From assembly GCA_021792615.1 (NCBI GenBank), contig JAJYUJ010000011.1:1-64000 (forward strand): DNA of 64,000 nt, written 5' to 3'. Shown here piece by piece: positions 46,945 to 56,671 of the stretch. The position numbers were made by a program, and so were the translations under genes. The number at the start of each line of letters is the position of its first letter. Within the stretch, counting starts at the first letter, position 1. A model generated the notes under the pieces. The model was not told where the DNA came from and made no database searches. It worked only from the letters and a program-made list of their open reading frames with translations. The stretch comes from a bacterium. GTDB taxonomy: Bacteria > JAMCPX01.

Positions 46945-49167
46945 TCACTTCCCGATCCTGTTTTTTTTCACAGGACCGATCCTTACCTGGCTTATGGCCA
47001 GGCTGTACGGGTTTACATCGGGGAACCCCGATTCCATGAAAAACGGTTCAAAGGGCCCCTGCTCGACATGCAGTACAATGGTACTATTTCCGTCAGGCAG
47101 ATACACGGACGGCAGGGTAATTTTCCCGACATTCGGAGGTACGATGGACGATATATCGAGATGGGCCACGAGCGTTGCATCGAGGAATACGTCGAGGTCC
47201 GTTACCTTCATAAAGGGACGGAACACGGAGAACTCCACGGATGCATACCCGCCCCGCCAGTGCGACAGCCGTATCTCCGCATCGTTCGACATCCAGCGGT
47301 ACGCAATGCCGTTTTGATAATACTTCGGCTCATACCATCCCGTTCCGAGATAGAGAATCGGTTTAAAAACAGGCTTTGACAGCCGCGGCACGTCAAACAT
47401 CTCGGTACGGTGATCGTTAAAGACAGGCTTGCCGAATGTCCTTGTCAGTTGTTTGGAGAGCGCCTTCTCCGTATTTTTATCGAAGTCCGTGGACAAAAAC
47501 GTTTTATGCAGGACCACCGTATGAATATCATCACGGTCGAGCGCCGCGATGCCGTAGGGCACATAATCGGGCATGTCCCGCTGTATGATATCTCCATAGT
47601 TGAGCGCCTGGGGCTCGCTGAATACCTGCAGCAACGGGTTCAAAAGCGTAAAATCGTTCCCATGGTTCGGTGTTCTCGGCAGGTGGCCGTAAACGATGCT
47701 TTTATGATGGTACGACTGATAATACATGTACTTGTATGCATAGTCCACGTACGGCAGGGTGAGATCGTTGCCAGACGGCAGGTCGTAAATCACGTGGATA
47801 GCGGGATTGGATTTCAAGGATTTGTAGACCGCTGGTATGACTGCATCGGACGTGGTGAAGGGTATATGGGTGATTGTTTCGAACGGTATCACGACGGCAA
47901 GAACGACGGTTGCTATGATCGTCGATATGTTCCTGCGCATCATGACGGAAAGTCCCGATGCCGCAAATATGGACAGCATCAGTTCGACGTCCAGCGAGTA
48001 CCTGTTGGGGAACCTCAGGAAATCAAGCACCGGTATCTTCCATATCACGTAATACGGCATCGGAATCATCACGTACGATTTTCCTTCATTGAAGAGCATG
48101 GGGCCGTTGATCTGAAGATACGGACCCAGGGAAAGAACGAACGCCGTTATGAGAAAAGCAAGGAACAGCACCTTGAACCTGGGGCTCGACTTGAATATGC
48201 CTATAAGACTCAGCACCAGGACAATGAAGCCGATGAAATAATGGGCTATCGTCGGATTGAAGTTATAGTTTATAGAGAACTTACGCCACAAAAAGGTGGT
48301 ATGGGTCGGTATGAAATAACCGAGGAGGTCCTCGGAGTAAAGTACCGCATCCTTTGCCAATGAATGTGCTGAATGCAGAGATTCAACCGTGCCCACCATC
48401 GGAAGATAAAAAGGCAGGACCGCGGCAGCCGTCAGGATACCGGATACCACGAGCCCCCAAAATCTTTTCTCATGCAGTATCAGCCGCCGCTCCGCAAGCA
48501 GGGCATACAGGACGAAAACGTCACTGAAGGTAACGAGAAAATAGATGGCGATATAGGGGTCTGAGAGTGCTACCAGAATTGCAAAACATGTCATCAGAAC
48601 AACGCTTTTGATTGTTTGTTCGTCGATAAAACGTATGAACGCGTACAGGAACAGGGGTATGAATTCGATGGTCGTCAGCCCGAGCGTGCCGACGTTCCCG
48701 GCAACAAAATGATAGGTCGAAAATGTATAGATGACCCCTCCTATGAATGCGGGCAGGTCGTTTCTGATAAGCTTCTTCAGGAAGATAAACATAAAAAAAC
48801 CGGAAAGGACGAAATGGGTGAGTATCAAGAGGTTGTAGGTAACGAGGTTCCCGAATATGAATTGGAACGGCAGGGAGCCGAGCTCGTTGACCGGCGTTGA
48901 CCAGACCATCGGGATGTTGTGCATGGGATAGTAAATGGTATTGTTCACCAGGGGATTGGTATGCAGGGTAAAGAGAGCATATTTAAACCACCAGATGTCC
49001 CATAAGAACATATACGCATCACCGCCCCCGATAACCCTGCTGCCCAGATTTATGACAGCCGGATACGTAAATCCGATTGTCAGGAGAAGATAAAGCAGGA
49101 ACGCAAGCCATAGGGGAAGCCTGTACGATGCATTCTCATTTTCAACTGTTATAAACCGTTCAGTCAT
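46945..49167 (-). CDS. Large membrane protein, GT-C glycosyltransferase-like
   Basis: This 740-residue protein has about 11-12 hydrophobic segments in its first 460 residues. The first loop holds GGGDAYMFLWDIWWF, an acidic periplasmic loop as in GT-C sugar transferases and YfhO-type proteins, and TFSTYHFVAGN lies in a later loop. Residues 470-740 are soluble, with a beta-rich C-terminal part (about 600-735) like a carbohydrate-binding sandwich. Transfer of a lipid-linked sugar to an envelope acceptor is a reasonable guess, but the family is not firmly recognised. The flanking palindromic repeats bracket the gene. Confidence 0.72.
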   Translation of the reverse strand: MTERFITVENENASYRLPLWLAFLLYLLLTIGFTYPAVINLGSRVIGGGDAYMFLWDIWWFKYALFTLHTNPLVNNTIYYPMHNIPMVWSTPVNELGSLPFQFIFGNLVTYNLLILTHFVLSGFFMFIFLKKLIRNDLPAFIGGVIYTFSTYHFVAGNVGTLGLTTIEFIPLFLYAFIRFIDEQTIKSVVLMTCFAILVALSDPYIAIYFLVTFSDVFVLYALLAERRLILHEKRFWGLVVSGILTAAAVLPFYLPMVGTVESLHSAHSLAKDAVLYSEDLLGYFIPTHTTFLWRKFSINYNFNPTIAHYFIGFIVLVLSLIGIFKSSPRFKVLFLAFLITAFVLSLGPYLQINGPMLFNEGKSYVMIPMPYYVIWKIPVLDFLRFPNRYSLDVELMLSIFAASGLSVMMRRNISTIIATVVLAVVIPFETITHIPFTTSDAVIPAVYKSLKSNPAIHVIYDLPSGNDLTLPYVDYAYKYMYYQSYHHKSIVYGHLPRTPNHGNDFTLLNPLLQVFSEPQALNYGDIIQRDMPDYVPYGIAALDRDDIHTVVLHKTFLSTDFDKNTEKALSKQLTRTFGKPVFNDHRTEMFDVPRLSKPVFKPILYLGTGWYEPKYYQNGIAYRWMSNDAEIRLSHWRGGYASVEFSVFRPFMKVTDLDVFLDATLVAHLDISSIVPPNVGKITLPSVYLPDGNSTIVLHVEQGPFEPFFMESGFPDVNPYSLAISQVRIGPVKKNRIGK

Positions 49168-49238
49168 TTTTTATTCCTCTCTTCTCCCCTTGCCCCCTCG
49201 CTCCTCTACCTCGTCCCCTTTTCCAATCTTAATTCCGT

Positions 49239-49324
49239 CCCTTCCCCTTTTAGGGGAAGGATAGGATGAGGTCTCGCGATGTAGACCAGAGACCTCACCT
49301 TAATCCTCTCCTAAGAGGAGAGGA
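49239..49324. repeat. Long palindromic intergenic repeat
   Basis: Two hairpins, CCTTCCCCTTTTAGGGGAAGG on the left and CCTCTCCTAAGAGGAGAGG on the right, flank a larger symmetric part (AGGATAGGATGAGGTCTC and GAGACCTCACCTTAATCCT, imperfectly complementary). It could form a cruciform. The element belongs to the CCCTCTCC...GAGAGGG style of repeat also seen at 46785-46805. Confidence 0.65.
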
Positions 49325-49415
49325 AACAAATGGGGATAAGGTTCTTTAGTGTTGAATCTTCTCCCTTTCTCTTCCTTCGTCCCCTTTTCCCTTTTTCCTC
49401 ACTTCTCACTCCTCG

Positions 49416-50735
49416 CTACTCTCCCCTGACCCCTTGTCCCCTGTTCCCTCTCCCCAATGCCGTCAACTTTTTCCCTCTGGTTTCCGGGAATGTCCAAATC
49501 CACAGACCGGCAAGCACGGCAAACAAAGAGGCAATTGATATACCTCCGCCCAGCCCGTAATATCTTGCCACGACAACGATAACAACAGGCGTAAAGAACT
49601 GTACACCCCTCGCAAGATTAAACGCAGTACCCATGGCCGTGTTGCGGATTTTGGTCGGGAACAATTCGGACATAATGGGTCCGTATCCACCGAAAAATCC
49701 TGTGCCGAACCCGACCATGAACATGAAAGCGAGAATGACAGAGGGATACTGCGCAATGACACTCCACATCAAGGTTATCATAATAAGGCCGGTTGCCATA
49801 AGAAACGCATAGAGGGTAAACGCCGGTCTTCTGCCAAACCGGTCTGCAACAAAACCAAAGGTTGCATAACCAATGAAGCCGCCCGTCTGCGTTATAATCA
49901 TCCATAGGCCGGACTTCGTCATGGAGAAATGCCTCTGCTCGTAAAGGTATCCCGGCAGCCACGCGTAGGTAAACCAATACGCAGACATAATAAATATCGC
50001 GAGGAGCAGGGACTTCAGAAACGTTGCGATATAATCCGATGAAAAAAGAGACATGAATCCACTTCCGCTCTCGTCCTCAGAGACGGCCTTTGATAATTTT
50101 CCGCTCTTTATCATACTCTTGCGTTCTTCCCAGAGATCGGATTCCGGAAGTTTTTTTCTGACTATGATAACCAGCACCGCAGGCAATACGGAAACCATGA
50201 ATGAAGCCCTCCAACCTATTAATGGCGACAGAAAGCCGCCGACCAGGGCAGCAAGGGCAACACCGACGGGCGCTCCGGTCTGCATAAAGGCACCGAACCT
50301 TCCCCTTACCTTTGGAGGAAATGTCTCACCAACGTAGGTTTGTCCCGTCGCCCATTCACCGCCGACACCTATGCCTGTAATGATCCGGAACAGGATGAGA
50401 AAATAAAAGTCCGGAGCAAGACCGCTCAAGAACGTCCCTATACTATACGTAAGGATGGTCCACTGTAAAACGCTCCTCCTTCCATAACGATCCGCGAGTA
50501 CACCGAAGACAATACCGCCAAGTGCAGTCGCAGCGAGTGATGTACCGAGTATATAAGAAAGATGGATATTGGAGAGATGAAGCTCCTTTCCAATCGGAAT
50601 AAGAAGGAATGTATAGAGCGTCAGGTCGTAAAAATCGAACACCCAGCCGGCCCAGCTCATCAAAAGAATGTAATAATGCTCTTTTATGGGAATATCATAT
50701 TCGCTTAAAAGTTTGCCGTTCATAAACTTTATCAT
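49416..50735 (-). CDS. MFS transporter, organic acid/proton symporter type
   Basis: This 439-residue inner-membrane transporter has 12 hydrophobic segments. The loop 2-3 motif is GVLADRYGRRSVLQ and the GIGVGGEWATGQTYVGE and PESDLWEERKS segments match the AAHS/metabolite:H+ symporter group (benzoate, lactate or sialic acid type transporters). The substrate is not decidable. The final 14 or so residues (after GKKLT) are Gly- and Arg-rich and are encoded by the C-rich intergenic repeat, so the original stop may have been lost to a repeat insertion. Confidence 0.87.
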   Translation of the reverse strand: MIKFMNGKLLSEYDIPIKEHYYILLMSWAGWVFDFYDLTLYTFLLIPIGKELHLSNIHLSYILGTSLAATALGGIVFGVLADRYGRRSVLQWTILTYSIGTFLSGLAPDFYFLILFRIITGIGVGGEWATGQTYVGETFPPKVRGRFGAFMQTGAPVGVALAALVGGFLSPLIGWRASFMVSVLPAVLVIIVRKKLPESDLWEERKSMIKSGKLSKAVSEDESGSGFMSLFSSDYIATFLKSLLLAIFIMSAYWFTYAWLPGYLYEQRHFSMTKSGLWMIITQTGGFIGYATFGFVADRFGRRPAFTLYAFLMATGLIMITLMWSVIAQYPSVILAFMFMVGFGTGFFGGYGPIMSELFPTKIRNTAMGTAFNLARGVQFFTPVVIVVVARYYGLGGGISIASLFAVLAGLWIWTFPETRGKKLTALGRGNRGQGVRGE

Positions 50736-50783
50736 TAAACCGATCGGTATCCTTTGGCAAGAAAAAGGTTGAGCCTCTCTTTA

Positions 50784-50815
50784 TTGACAAAATCTACGTT
50801 TACGCTATGTATAGA
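50784..50815 (+). promoter_or_regulatory. Possible promoter of the receptor operon
   Basis: A perfect TTGACA (50784-50789) is followed after about 16 bases by TATGTATAGA (50806-50815), which could serve as a weak -10 box. The ATG of the receptor gene is at 50818, and there is no visible ribosome-binding site, so transcription would start at or next to the start codon. Either the mRNA is leaderless or the promoter is elsewhere. Confidence 0.35.
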
Positions 50816-50817
50816 GT

Positions 50818-53346
50818 ATGAACTTTAAAACGCGGATAACGATTGCAAATTCACTCATAACCGTCATTGCCGTCGCTATTATATATTATGTAGCCATTAA
50901 AACCATAACCTTCACTCTGGAAACCATCAAATTCATTTCCATTGTGACGATATTTATTGTCATCATAGCCTTGACCATACAGTACCTCGCGAGCTTGAAA
51001 CCATTTACGATCATAAACGAATTCGAGAAACGGTTGAAAAACAACACCATGGACGAACGGTTTACCATGACAGCTTTTTACACCGCTGTTTCTTTCCCAT
51101 TATATTTTATGAGTGTTTCCGCTGCACAATGGTATTTCTCTTCCATAATTTATTTCATACTTCTCTATGGCTTTACGCAGGCAGGATTAATTACCGCCCT
51201 AAAAACCGTATTTGCCATTATCAGCGGTGCAACCATTGCGAACATATTCCAATATTTTGTTTATCAACGGTTGACCGAACCTCTCGTTATAACCATTCAA
51301 CAGCATTTGAAAGATGCGGAGATCAACATAAAAAAGAGAATCGGTGTTTTTACAAAGATCTTTTTCAGTGCTTCCCTGCTGATCATTATCTTTCTTATAT
51401 TTGCAAGGACTATCAGCATACAGCTCATGACCGATGCTCTTCAGTCAAACGGCATCGAGTCGGCAAAACTGGACATGGCAGGCTCTCTGCCAAAAGTGGA
51501 TTCCATTCTGTCTCAGGGCCTTTCCGCAGCACAAACGTCATTGGAATTATCCAGGATGAAGCTCGGGTCGCACGGTTATATGCTTCTGATGGACAGTTCA
51601 TACGATGATGTCTTCAATATATCCGAGAACTATGCCGGCGTTGTGCCTTTAAAAAAGCTGGCCGCAAGAGATGTATACAATGATCAGACCATCGATGCCA
51701 CCTTGATCAAGATGCCGATCAGCAAGGAACTCTACCTCGTCGGTGTCTACTCATGGTCGGATTACGCCGGTATATTGGCCAAATTCGCCGACGCAATTAA
51801 CTGGCTGATCCTTACTGTTATACTTGCACTGGTCATGGTGTCCCTCTTCGTTACCCTGGACATCTATCTTCCGGTCAAGGCAATCGTCTCTGCAGTGGAA
51901 AGGCTTGCCAACGGAGATTTTTCCACTCAATCAGGCCTGTTTGTAGAAGACGAAGCCGGAACGGTGTCAAACAACATCAGGAAGACAACGGAAAATATAA
52001 AGTCCGTCATCAAAACAATAAAATTATCAAGCTCGAATATTGCTGACATTTCGGATAAAATGATGAATTCGATAGACCTGACAAAGGAAAATGTTCTCAT
52101 CCTCGACAAGGAAATAAAAAGCAATGCAGAGATCATCGCATCGGTACAAAAAACACTCGACCAGCTCATGGAATACATCGAAGGACTGATAAACTCCATA
52201 AATGATACAATCATAAACAGCGATAAAATGCAGGAATTTATGGACAGCAACAAAGACGTATTCTCCGGATTAAGCGGCTCGATTACCTCCATTATTGCGT
52301 CAAACAACAATCTTCTCGAAACCATAAAAAATATACAAAAAACTACCGCAGAGAGCATCAACAGCGGTCCGGTAAACAATTTGGATTATCTGAGAACGGC
52401 AACCATGCAAAATGAACAGGCCGTCAAGAGATTGGGAATTATCACTGAATCTCTGACAGACAATATCAACAGACTGAACGCGGAGATAAGAAAAGGCGGA
52501 AGCAACAAACAAAAAATCGATACCATCTTCAACAGTTCTCTTGCCACGGTTTCCTCCCTCAACGATAATGTAGAAAGAATAGTAACCGACCTGAACAAGA
52601 TAGACCTTGTCATCGATGATACGAATTTACTGGCTATGAATTCCTCGGTCATATCCGCTCAGGCAGGAAAGGCAGGCAGAGGGTTCGACGTTGTATCCGA
52701 TGAGATTACAAAACTTGCAAGTGTAACACAGACAAAAATCCTCGAGGTAAAAAACCTGACAGAGCTCCTCGTAAAAGAAAAAGATACGATAAAGAGCAAT
52801 ATATACGAGAAAAAGAGATTCATAGATAACGTAGACAACAGGTTGAACTCTTTCCGTGAAGAAACAGGCGTTGTAACAAACCTTGTTCTCCGTCTGAAGG
52901 AATCTTACGAAAACATTGTAAAAACCACTAACAACCTGCACTCGAAATGGGAAAAATTATCGACCGATATGATGGCAGAAAAGGAAATGCACCATCTCAT
53001 GAAGACCAAGCTCATGTACGTAGAAAACAGTGTGGCGGACATAAACAAATATTCCGCCGATCTGAAAGATGTTATCGATACTATTGTGCATAAATGGGGG
53101 GGCTACCGGGAAATCATGGGACAAATACCCGCTGAGCTTTCTACAATCAATACACCTGCAAATACGATCAACGGTTACATGAGTGTCATCAAAACAAAAA
53201 CATCGGAGATACACGCGATACTTGACAGCATATCCGAAACATCGCGGCACCTGAACAGGCAATTGGGCCATCTCGATATACGGAGTGATATCGAAATCGT
53301 ATCGGATAAAATAAATGAGGAACCAAGAAGGTTCAGGATATTATGA
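50818..53346 (+). CDS. Divergent methyl-accepting-chemotaxis-like receptor 1
   Basis: This 842-residue membrane receptor has N-terminal hydrophobic segments (about residues 9-155), another near 180-200, an extracytoplasmic sensor of about 120 residues (SHGYMLLMDSSYDD, Cache-like), a final helix near 325-350, a HAMP domain (LPVKAIVSAVERLANGDF) and a long coiled-coil signalling region. The hairpin tip near residue 597 reads DDTNLLAMNSSVISAQAGKA, a recognisable but altered version of the MCP tip: the usual E of AAIEAARAGE is lost. CheA/CheW contact is therefore uncertain. No che gene is in the window. It overlaps the next receptor by 4 bases. Confidence 0.8.
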   Translation: MNFKTRITIANSLITVIAVAIIYYVAIKTITFTLETIKFISIVTIFIVIIALTIQYLASLKPFTIINEFEKRLKNNTMDERFTMTAFYTAVSFPLYFMSVSAAQWYFSSIIYFILLYGFTQAGLITALKTVFAIISGATIANIFQYFVYQRLTEPLVITIQQHLKDAEINIKKRIGVFTKIFFSASLLIIIFLIFARTISIQLMTDALQSNGIESAKLDMAGSLPKVDSILSQGLSAAQTSLELSRMKLGSHGYMLLMDSSYDDVFNISENYAGVVPLKKLAARDVYNDQTIDATLIKMPISKELYLVGVYSWSDYAGILAKFADAINWLILTVILALVMVSLFVTLDIYLPVKAIVSAVERLANGDFSTQSGLFVEDEAGTVSNNIRKTTENIKSVIKTIKLSSSNIADISDKMMNSIDLTKENVLILDKEIKSNAEIIASVQKTLDQLMEYIEGLINSINDTIINSDKMQEFMDSNKDVFSGLSGSITSIIASNNNLLETIKNIQKTTAESINSGPVNNLDYLRTATMQNEQAVKRLGIITESLTDNINRLNAEIRKGGSNKQKIDTIFNSSLATVSSLNDNVERIVTDLNKIDLVIDDTNLLAMNSSVISAQAGKAGRGFDVVSDEITKLASVTQTKILEVKNLTELLVKEKDTIKSNIYEKKRFIDNVDNRLNSFREETGVVTNLVLRLKESYENIVKTTNNLHSKWEKLSTDMMAEKEMHHLMKTKLMYVENSVADINKYSADLKDVIDTIVHKWGGYREIMGQIPAELSTINTPANTINGYMSVIKTKTSEIHAILDSISETSRHLNRQLGHLDIRSDIEIVSDKINEEPRRFRIL

Positions 53347-55883
53347 TAAAAGCAAACCGGATTTTGACGATATTTTATTTGATTCTCCTGTTTGTGGCAA
53401 TCAGCATATTCAGTGCCCTGCTTTCGACCACCCGGCTCATAACGATAAACGACCATATCGTAAACATTGTCCTTATCCTTGTTTCCACTTCAATTGCCGT
53501 TCTTATTTTTTATTTCGTCAACCCGTTAAGCCTCCGGAAAGTAAAAGACCTTCTTGACGAAACCTACTCGGCGTCTTCAGAAAAACATATAGCTGTTCTC
53601 GTACGGTATCCGTTCGCCATACTGCCGCTGACCGTCATGACGGAATTGGCAGGAATGTTCGCATATCTTATTACCGGCAGTATTGCGAAGATAATAGAAT
53701 TAGACGGTACACTATCCTCGCTCGGGGGCATCGCGGTTACCTTTCTGTTTGTGTTGATCATCGGGGAACTCTCGCAGATTTATGTATTCAAGATCGTAAC
53801 GAACACGTCTGCCTCAAAAGCCATCAGGAAGTTAAACATCATCGAATTGAAAAGCATCTATATTCCCATAAAGTATAAGCTCATTGGAGTCTTCAGTATC
53901 ATTTCGGTAGCTGCATTTATCATCGTTGCGTACGCTGTTTTCAATAATGCCGACCGGTACATAAAACAGAGTTTATACAATAACACCATGAAATCGGCAT
54001 CACTCATCGCCGGTACGGTCGACCAAAATCCGAACGCAGACAGCATATTAAAAGGAATAGCTGGATCTTCCGGGGGCACCTACAGGATCTATGTATACAA
54101 TCTTCACAGCGGCACGATAAAGTCTTATTCCGGGGCAACGCTCGGCAGCCGGATAATAAAGGGATTAAGCACAGAGAACATGGTGCCGGATACAGCGAAC
54201 AAACAACTGCTGTTTTCCCTCCATAAGCCGCTCTTGATCGACGGGTCACCCCATCTTCTTGTTATCGGAGCCAGAGACAGTCTTTACACGAAGCTTTTGT
54301 ACCGTTTTATTTCCAATATGACCATAGCGGGCATCTTTATACTCTTCATAGTGCTTATCACAACATTCCTCATATCAAATGACATCGCGTCCCATGAAAA
54401 GAAACTTGCCGATTACTCTGCGGCCCTCTCAGGAAATAAATTGTCCCAAACACCGGGATTGTTTTCAACCGATGAACTCGGAATGATCGCTTTAAACTTA
54501 AGAACACTCATGAGGACATTCAAAGAATCAAGGATCCGTACGAACGAAAACGTGTCCGGCATGAACAGCCTGATAAGTGCAACGTTCAAAAATATTGCCG
54601 CAGTAAGATCAACCATTACGCAGCAATCGAAACACACGGACGATTTGTTCGGTATCATAAATTCTATAAAAGACATCGCTCAGCAGATAACCGATCTGAG
54701 TGTGCCGTTCAGGGCGAGAATAGAAAAGGACAGCGAAGCCATATTTCGCGCGATACAACGTAATAAGGAAACGAAATCTTCCGTGACCGCAGCATCAACG
54801 CGCATTACGAGGACGTTAAAATTGATCGAGAAGGATGTGAATGCATACGAAGACATGAAATATACTATAAACAAACTGAAGACCATACTCCTTTCGTTTG
54901 ATTCTACCACGCAATCGTACACTTCGGATACAGGCGCCGCAAACACGCTGCTGAACGGATTTACAGGTTTAATGACCGATATAAAGAAATCGAACGTCAG
55001 CGGCATGGAACTTACGAAAGATATGGAAGTTATAATAAACGAAACGCAGAGTATAGCGGAAGGCGTACTTTCCCTTTTATCCTCTTTCCTTTCCCACATT
55101 CAGCAGTCAGATGAAATGCTGGGTATGATAAACAACGTTGCGGAGCGTACAAACCTCTTGTCCGTCAACGCCTTTATACTCGCATCTTCACCCCAAACCG
55201 AAGGAAACAACTTCAGGGTCGTGGCGGAAGAGATCAAGAGGCTCGCAGGGAGAGCAAGAACCGGCTCCAAAGATATCTCGGATTATATAACAAAAGTGCG
55301 AAGAAATGTTGATGAGGTTTCTTCCGGCATAAAAGACATCAACGGCATGTTTACGGGATTGAAACAATCCATGAGTGATATTAATTCCATTACGCAGAGG
55401 ACCGAAGAGCTCTCGAACTCGGCAATCGATATAGCCGCTCATATCATCGGCGGCACTGCAGGTAAAACCGTGCAGAGGAATGCCGGATCCGATTCTTCAG
55501 TGAATGCGCACAGCATGGAGATTGTCTCGAAACTGACGGTAGACATAGCGGCCACTTTAGACAGTTTAAAGGGCATCGGCCGTGTTTTCGGTCAAATCAA
55601 AGACACACTCATAAATTTAGCCGAGATCAATAATGCCCATGATACGACATTACTATCCATAAGCAACGCTGTCGAGAATATAAAAACATTTATAGGCTAT
55701 ATAAACGACAGCCTTGCAATCGACATCAAAGAGCAGGTAGCTTATTCCTCGGATTCCGCAAAGGAGTTAATAGACCATATAAGAAATAATGAACAGAACA
55801 TTTCAGACCTCGATACCATCATGAACCAGCTTATACAGGAGCTTGATCTCTTAAAGGAAAATATAAATTTATTCATAGTTTAA
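53343..55883 (+). CDS. Divergent methyl-accepting-chemotaxis-like receptor 2
   Basis: This 846-residue protein has the same layout as the receptor before it: several N-terminal membrane helices, a helix near residue 185, an extracytoplasmic sensor (about 205-320; YRIYVYNLHSGTIKSYSG), a helix near 325-345, a HAMP-like stretch and a coiled-coil region. The tip near residue 597 reads AERTNLLSVNAFILASSPQT, and only TNLL and the following RVVAEEIKRLAGRA resemble MCPs. It is further from the consensus than receptor 1. The start overlaps the previous stop (ATGA), so the two are made together and may act as a pair. recO follows after 4 bases. Confidence 0.78.
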   Translation: MIKANRILTIFYLILLFVAISIFSALLSTTRLITINDHIVNIVLILVSTSIAVLIFYFVNPLSLRKVKDLLDETYSASSEKHIAVLVRYPFAILPLTVMTELAGMFAYLITGSIAKIIELDGTLSSLGGIAVTFLFVLIIGELSQIYVFKIVTNTSASKAIRKLNIIELKSIYIPIKYKLIGVFSIISVAAFIIVAYAVFNNADRYIKQSLYNNTMKSASLIAGTVDQNPNADSILKGIAGSSGGTYRIYVYNLHSGTIKSYSGATLGSRIIKGLSTENMVPDTANKQLLFSLHKPLLIDGSPHLLVIGARDSLYTKLLYRFISNMTIAGIFILFIVLITTFLISNDIASHEKKLADYSAALSGNKLSQTPGLFSTDELGMIALNLRTLMRTFKESRIRTNENVSGMNSLISATFKNIAAVRSTITQQSKHTDDLFGIINSIKDIAQQITDLSVPFRARIEKDSEAIFRAIQRNKETKSSVTAASTRITRTLKLIEKDVNAYEDMKYTINKLKTILLSFDSTTQSYTSDTGAANTLLNGFTGLMTDIKKSNVSGMELTKDMEVIINETQSIAEGVLSLLSSFLSHIQQSDEMLGMINNVAERTNLLSVNAFILASSPQTEGNNFRVVAEEIKRLAGRARTGSKDISDYITKVRRNVDEVSSGIKDINGMFTGLKQSMSDINSITQRTEELSNSAIDIAAHIIGGTAGKTVQRNAGSDSSVNAHSMEIVSKLTVDIAATLDSLKGIGRVFGQIKDTLINLAEINNAHDTTLLSISNAVENIKTFIGYINDSLAIDIKEQVAYSSDSAKELIDHIRNNEQNISDLDTIMNQLIQELDLLKENINLFIV

Positions 55884-55887
55884 CACC

Positions 55888-56634
55888 ATGCATCTTTTCA
55901 CCACAGAGGGTATCGTTATCCACAAATTGAAATATCTTGAATCCGATTTAATCGTAACCATTTTCTCGATAAAAGAGGGCAAGATAAAAGCAATTGTAAA
56001 GGGAGGGGTAAACAGCAGAAAAAGGTTTCCCGGAGCTTTTGAAGTCGGGAATATCGGCGAGTTCGGATTTACGGCCAAAAATCCATACCAGCTTATGTAT
56101 ATAAACCATGCAAAGGTGAATAATTATCTTATCGATCTAAAAAAGGATTACGATAAGATCATGATGTTATTTTATATGGCGGGTATTACCGATGCTATGC
56201 TTATTGAACATCAGAGTCACCCAAAGCTGTTTGAATTTTTGGTTTATACAATCCAATTTCTCGAAAAGAACAAGGCGCTCAATCAGATCAGGCTGTTCTA
56301 CGAATTCCACTTATTAAAGGAAACCGGGTTGCTTCCTGCCATAGAAAAATGCGAATCATGCGGCATGCCGTTTGCCGGTAACCGGGTAAATTTTCTGCAA
56401 CAAACAGGGAAACTGGTATGTGAGTCCTGCATACCCCATAACACCGGATCATTCGCGATACCGGACAATTTATTGCTGCTGATAAAAGCGGTAAACAACG
56501 ACTCTCTCAACATTGACGAATTTCTCATGGTGGATGTACCTCATGCGATGTTCGATATTACAACAAGGCTCATGAGCAATTACATAGATAGACCATTGAA
56601 AATATGGCAGATGATTGATACTATATACTTTTAA
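55888..56634 (+). CDS. recO: DNA repair protein RecO
   Basis: RecO anneals single-stranded DNA and loads RecA with RecR in recombinational repair. The 248-residue protein has an N-terminal OB fold (TTEGIVIHKLKYLESDLIVTIFS), a helical middle, and a zinc finger near residues 154-187 with cysteine pairs CESCGMPF and VCESC. It begins 4 bases after the second receptor gene, which is an unusual partner; co-transcription may be chance. Confidence 0.93.
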   Translation: MHLFTTEGIVIHKLKYLESDLIVTIFSIKEGKIKAIVKGGVNSRKRFPGAFEVGNIGEFGFTAKNPYQLMYINHAKVNNYLIDLKKDYDKIMMLFYMAGITDAMLIEHQSHPKLFEFLVYTIQFLEKNKALNQIRLFYEFHLLKETGLLPAIEKCESCGMPFAGNRVNFLQQTGKLVCESCIPHNTGSFAIPDNLLLLIKAVNNDSLNIDEFLMVDVPHAMFDITTRLMSNYIDRPLKIWQMIDTIYF

Positions 56635-56671
56635 AAGTATATATAAATACCTATATTAAAAAACCTCCCTC

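Noticed and set aside
47410-48363. 317-codon plus-strand open frame
   Set aside because: Antisense to the 740-residue membrane protein; Arg/His/Gln-rich composition is typical of shadows, and no start signal is present.
50818-55883. Ordinary chemotaxis receptor operon
   Set aside because: Tip residues deviate strongly from the MCP consensus and no che genes are present, so a plain chemotaxis call is not supported.
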